A stretch of 64,000 bases of DNA, taken from Bacteroidales bacterium (GTDB lineage: Bacteria > Bacteroidota > Bacteroidia > Bacteroidales > WCHB1-69). The stretch spans positions 1 through 64,000 of the forward strand of contig JAGCUN010000011.1 of the NCBI GenBank assembly GCA_017962845.1, read 5' to 3'. Positions 62,301 to 64,000 of this stretch are shown here, piece by piece. The position numbers and the translations under genes were made by a program. Below the pieces are notes generated by a model that had not been told where the DNA came from, ran no database searches, and saw nothing but the letters and a program-made list of their open reading frames with translations. The number at the start of each line of letters is the position of its first letter. The stretch's first letter is position 1.

Positions 62301-64000
62301 CCTACGAAGTCCAGGCAGAAGAGGGATGGCACATCGAATCCTGCATCCTCTCTGACGGCGTTACCGATGTGGAGCAGATGACCCTGCCCACCACCAATGC
62401 CGACAATGCCACCACCGTGGATGTGACGGCTGACAAAGACTATGTCTTGAATGTCACCTTCGCTATCAATACTTACAATGTGACGCTTTGCAACCCGCTG
62501 ACGGAAGGTACTGCTACCATCAACCCGACAGTGGTTGCTCATGACAGCACCGTTGAGGTGACTGTAGAGGTTACCACTCCTGGTTATCACGTACAGACCA
62601 TCTTCAGCGATGAAGCCAATGTTCAGACCTATGGCGAGAACGACCATACGAATGTGACCTACACGTTGGCCAACGTGGTGAGCGACACCTGTATTGATGT
62701 TACCTTCGAACTGAACAACTACAACATTGTTGCTTCAGTTTCTGATCCTGACAATGGTGAGATCGTTCCGGAAGGTGATTCCGCAGTGCGTTATGGTGAC
62801 AATGTCACTTACACCATCCGTCCGACCAACGACTGCCACTATATCAGCACCGTGGTGGTGGACGATACCACTGTGATTGACGTGAACGACAGCGTAGCAT
62901 TCGACTATACCTTCGCTGCTATCGACAACAACCACACCATTGTGGCTAACTTCGATATCTATCGTTATGAGGTGACCACCTCTGTTAACGATGTTACCAT
63001 GGGTACGATTACCGCTACCGACTCTGTGGATTGCGGCAGCGCATTCGACTATGAAGTTACTCCGGAATTCGGTTACCACATCGCTTCTGTTGAGGTTGAT
63101 GGTGTTGCTGAGACCATTGCCGACAGCTCCACCTTCGCTTCCTCTATTACTGACATCCACGCTGACCACAACATCGTGGCTACCTTCGAGATCAACCATT
63201 ATTTGATGGATGTGACCGCTGGTGCAAACGGTACTATCGTTCCTGGCGACACCGTTCTGGAGCATGGTCAGGATGTTACCTTCACCATCACTCCGGATGA
63301 TTGCTACTACATCAGCGAACTCATCGTTGACGGTGAGGATCAGGCTTCTATGATCGTTCCCGAAGGCATGACCTACACCTTCGCTAACGTTTCCGAAGCT
63401 CACACCATCGAGGCTAACTTCGAAATCTACACTTATGACATGACCGAGACCCACACCGGTAATGGTACGGTTACCACCGCCGATGACATCAACTGCGGCG
63501 ACGAATACACCTACACCATCACCGCTGATATGGGCTGGCACATCGCAAGCATCGAATTCGGTGGCAACACCATCAACAACACGATGGTTGAGCCGAACGA
63601 CTTCAATGACACTATCATCACCATCAATCCTGTTCGTCAGGATACGATGCTGACCGTAGTCTTCGAAATTGACCACTACACCGTGAGCGCTTGCGCCGCT
63701 GTGAACGGTACGATTACCATCAACGATCCTGTTGAGGTTGACTCCAACATGAGCACCACCGCTACAATCGTTGCTGACACGCTGAATGGTTACCACATCG
63801 TTGAGGTTTCTGACAACCGCGGCGGTTATGTGGCTTACGGCAACAACACCGACGTTGAGGTGGTTTACAACATCGACAATGTTGATCAGGATATCGAGGT
63901 TTGCGCAGTCTTCGCTCTCAACGAGTTCCACATCACCGCTACTGCTGGTGCTAATGGTACTATTGATCCTGAAGGAACCGACACCATCTTCTACGGTGAA
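56390..64000 (+). CDS. Giant secreted modular repeat protein (adhesin-like), 5' part
   Basis: An open frame of 2,537 codons from the ATG at 56390 that runs to the window end without a stop. A signal peptide (cleaved near VDAQ, residue 38) could equally start at the in-frame ATG 56441. Then come a globular domain (about 38-185), a fibronectin III-like domain (about 186-264, LTGLTPNTNYTFKVKAAC) and 12 GCDS modules (about 265-920). At least 18 InlB-B-like modules follow (about 921-2537+), one interrupted by a MAM/choice-of-anchor-like domain. The protein is very Thr/Asp/Val-rich and poor in Lys. Surface or extracellular adhesin/matrix role and T9SS export are inferred; the C-terminus is not in the window. 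Confidence 0.92.
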   Translation, partial: MKRFYTFEPKNFRIFDKMKGFIAVAFIMLMALGNVDAQVFRLVSSASDLAVGDTVIIAAKDYNYALSTTQNGNNRGQAAITKTSNNEATWTTNVQKIVLEAGTVAGTFAFNVGTGYLYAASSGSNYLRTQTTNDANGSWLITDNGGDVSVVAQGTNTRNILRYNNSNSIFSAYGSGQQPICFYKWTCADVESVTATPDITSAQAAWSSQATDFVAELNGTPVTNFTQNGNNWTCDLTGLTPNTNYTFKVKAACQTDFVQTDFTTGCTVYTDNTVNATIYEGQTYPFAGNDYTEANTYTIPMTDVYGCDSTVTLVLEVLPPQNVHQEDISACESYTLQKFDNTEIICTETNIYYDTLPGAAVGGLDSIHVVNLTISHNYNIDTIISICETDLPFNFGPFNFPAGSQALEMPIPLHYTFTTAAGCDSVVTLHLTIGEIYEVDVDSTICENALPFTWNGVEFTAAGTQSTTLQTVLGCDSVVNMTLNVNPNTVSEITDEIVENNLPYELNGTEYTTTGTYTQLLQNANGCDSTITLNLTVYMNVTGDETKEICESQLPYTWNDVEFTAAGTQSALLAGQGAHGVDSTVNMTLVVNSEYNVTDEMAVCDNELPYTWNGVEFTEAGTQTTTLQTVAGCDSVVTMTLTVNPTATGSEEYTICPADLPYTWNDTTFGTETTPGTYTYIYNGHTVAGCDSVVTLTLTINANTEETIEVTVLENELPYEFNGEFYSTPGTYYPHIQNANGCDSAITLVFDYYPNITVNVDSTICSNMLPLTWNGVEFSAAGNEAATLTGAGSHGEDSTVNMTLNVLPTQTAEITYTICDSELPYTVNGVTFDAAGTQDVVLTAVNGCDSTLTMTVVVNPTYNTTEEITLCPIELPYTWNDTTFEVGTTLAGQTYTHVFHGTTAATCDSVVTLTLTMREQTECEFVVTASAGDHGTISPAGAQTVDYHATPAYTITPDACYEIATLTVNGVAVDNPTNNYTLEPIEENTTVEVTFQLINYELTWTNIGNGDGTVNDSVEGVFATALCGDMVQGYEVKAAPGSYITTVVWNNYPIVMGGHITEWTINIPMTVGASNTNIDVEFTLDQFTVTATENDNTMGIVDPTTSTIDYGHSAVISILAETPAYHIEKVVCGADTAIFGNNTDTDTTYTVQSVTSDTLVEAFFAINTYNITVEAATNGTIEPAESITVEHGTDTTFTFTPDACYHVEEVLVDGVAIDPVPASYDFMNVSANHTLAVTFAIDSFAMTATVNDPAMGEVTGGIAACGSTFEYLVTANEGYHVDHIERAGTVIATYTNQPATASCFISNVTADTQIDVFFAINEYEVTATATNGTIAPATSTVAHGGSQTFTMTPDECYELTAVTVNGVDAMSDVTTTASDYVVVLNENFATAVGNANQEITVGDILPGWTGTKAYPNEGMLKFGTASLGGSITLPALDLSVGTFHIEFDAAAYNNSSEQTTLILTVNGVETEVDGLLRGDNNMQTFSYDFTNGTANTVISIESFQNNRSRFFLDNVKVTTGSPAISTLTVTPIEGPTNVVATFSQQQFEVVTSVIAGTGEITPTTTFDCGSDVNVTMTAGEGYHIDYYVVNGVTTTLNTNDDTQVTIAVNSTRNDTVDVAFAINTYNITACTGTNGTLTVMTATVNHGDSAYVQVVADVANGYHIVEITDNVGGSLPLGQNTDTNVMYGLGDVQQDIEVCATFAHNLYPITVVNQNPEIGTIVPSVDSSWTWGEDVPFVITPSSECYVISEITVDGATLTAGTDYTITGDTYTFMNVVDEHSITVGFDTVVYQMTATIDPASSATVTTGEANCGQNWDFVMEAAEGQHLAMIFVDYVLDTVFTNQEDTYTYTVEDVHGDHNVIVYTAIDEYAVNVTTIGEGVTNIDGDTTAVYNTTLDFTFAPNACNELVSFTINDVEYIDSLSSLAYTWTATEDAIMVVTYDSIRYIMAETHTGNGTVSFDSTVNCGETYTYEVQAEEGWHIESCILSDGVTDVEQMTLPTTNADNATTVDVTADKDYVLNVTFAINTYNVTLCNPLTEGTATINPTVVAHDSTVEVTVEVTTPGYHVQTIFSDEANVQTYGENDHTNVTYTLANVVSDTCIDVTFELNNYNIVASVSDPDNGEIVPEGDSAVRYGDNVTYTIRPTNDCHYISTVVVDDTTVIDVNDSVAFDYTFAAIDNNHTIVANFDIYRYEVTTSVNDVTMGTITATDSVDCGSAFDYEVTPEFGYHIASVEVDGVAETIADSSTFASSITDIHADHNIVATFEINHYLMDVTAGANGTIVPGDTVLEHGQDVTFTITPDDCYYISELIVDGEDQASMIVPEGMTYTFANVSEAHTIEANFEIYTYDMTETHTGNGTVTTADDINCGDEYTYTITADMGWHIASIEFGGNTINNTMVEPNDFNDTIITINPVRQDTMLTVVFEIDHYTVSACAAVNGTITINDPVEVDSNMSTTATIVADTLNGYHIVEVSDNRGGYVAYGNNTDVEVVYNIDNVDQDIEVCAVFALNEFHITATAGANGTIDPEGTDTIFYGE
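57183..59154 (+). repeat. Twelve GCDS-type modules inside the giant protein
   Basis: Twelve modules of 52-59 residues with the pattern C-x-x-x-LPYTWNGVEF-x-x-x-GT...GCDSxVxLTLxV. The GCDS (or equivalent) codons begin at 57305, 57476, 57653, 57809, 57965, 58127, 58283, 58454, 58610, 58772, 58928 and 59105. Spacings are 171, 177, 156, 156, 162, 156, 171, 156, 162, 156 and 177 bases. Modules 5-8 and 9-12 match each other one to one, so the higher-order unit is four modules. Confidence 0.88.
59155..64000 (+). repeat. InlB-B-like module array in five-module higher-order repeats
   Basis: Eighteen complete and one partial module of about 75-85 residues (pattern Y.I.ATA..NGTI.P....V.HG...TFTITPDDCYYISEL.VDG). 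Three variants alternate: P (PDxCY), C (CG...GYHI or GWHI) and S (NGYHIVEV.DN...NNTD). The order after module 1 is C-S-P-C-P repeated. Copies begin at 59381, 61022, 62219 and 63428; the second and third are 399 and 403 residues long. Confidence 0.85.
60532..60960 (+). other. Inserted MAM/choice-of-anchor-like domain within the InlB-B-like array
   Basis: Inside module 6 of the second array, about 143 residues of a different type appear. They begin at the ENF start (VVVLNENFATAVGNANQ) and include ILPGWTGTKAYPNEGM and LKFGTASLGGSITLPALDLS. A beta-rich stretch (FHIEFDAAAYNN) follows, and the domain ends with SRFFLDNVKVTTG. This is the pattern of choice-of-anchor/cleaved-adhesin jellyroll domains, which often bind glycans or act as anchors. 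The module resumes afterwards. Confidence 0.7.

Noticed and set aside
56912..63931. Long minus-strand open frames (up to 560 codons) opposite the giant gene
   Set aside because: They are shadows. The plus strand has a continuous 2,537-codon frame with signal peptide and repeats; the antisense frames have no start context, no domains and the odd composition expected from the complement of Thr/Asp/Val-rich repeats.

Overview
Organism. The window looks like a Bacteroidales-type (Bacteroidota) chromosome of roughly even GC. The support is: upstream regions repeatedly carry the Bacteroidota -7 element (TAnnTTTG) and no clear Shine-Dalgarno sites; many secreted proteins with short signal peptides; type IX secretion (T9SS)-style sorting domains; LptD/LpxK lipid A genes; an ECF sigma/putative anti-sigma pair; ExbB-ExbD-ExbD; and tRNA genes without encoded CCA. 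Nothing looks like phage, an insertion sequence, an integrase, an rRNA operon or CRISPR. Genus cannot be read from the sequence. Layout. 1-8.5 kb, minus strand: the 5' end of dnaK with an unusual -24/-12-like promoter, then a tightly coupled operon (FadL-like outer-membrane protein, PfkB kinase, ispE, DUF2520 protein, KdsC-like phosphatase), then a LuxR-type regulator with a pseudo-receiver, a hemerythrin protein and a GH20 hexosaminidase. 8.9-13.9 kb, plus: tRNA-Gln, a terminator, nusA, infB (no rimP) and two small membrane proteins, the second of which overlaps the first. 14-26.7 kb: CCA-adding enzyme, then sppA, a steroid 5-alpha-reductase family enzyme, an Old-Yellow-Enzyme reductase, a membrane phosphoesterase, rfbA, two secreted proteins of unknown function, a DUF1295 membrane enzyme and a secreted endonuclease/exonuclease/phosphatase protein. 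26.9-38.5 kb: tRNA-Gly, a GNAT-like/SDR pair that resembles bacterial ceramide-synthesis genes, an envelope cluster on the minus strand (lptD, sigma, putative anti-sigma, acyltransferase, glycosyltransferase 9, lpxK), then amidase, a DksA-like protein and lspA. 38.5-51 kb, minus: SPOR-like protein, dsbD, nucleotide-sugar dehydrogenase, an ExbB/ExbD proton-channel operon, tRNA-Ser, a long GAPDH, dprA, pepT, and a broken secreted-protein gene behind a simple-sequence leader. 51.5-56.1 kb, plus: universal stress protein, C69 dipeptidase, folP and a secreted endonuclease I. 56.4 kb to the end: the first 2,537 codons of a giant secreted repeat protein that continues past the window. How it fits together. 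Much of the window serves the cell envelope: lipid A and LPS transport (lptD, lpxK, GT9), probable sphingolipid synthesis, lipoprotein processing (lspA), periplasmic thiol chemistry (dsbD), energised outer-membrane transport (Exb) and T9SS-type secreted proteins. The most striking feature is the giant protein. Its repeats are ordered in two nested higher-order arrays: a four-module array of Cys-containing GCDS modules, then a five-module array of InlB-B-like modules in the fixed order C-S-P-C-P. A second point of interest is the adjacent 5-alpha-reductase and flavin-dependent ene-reductase genes, which suggest reduction of steroid- or isoprenoid-like enones.
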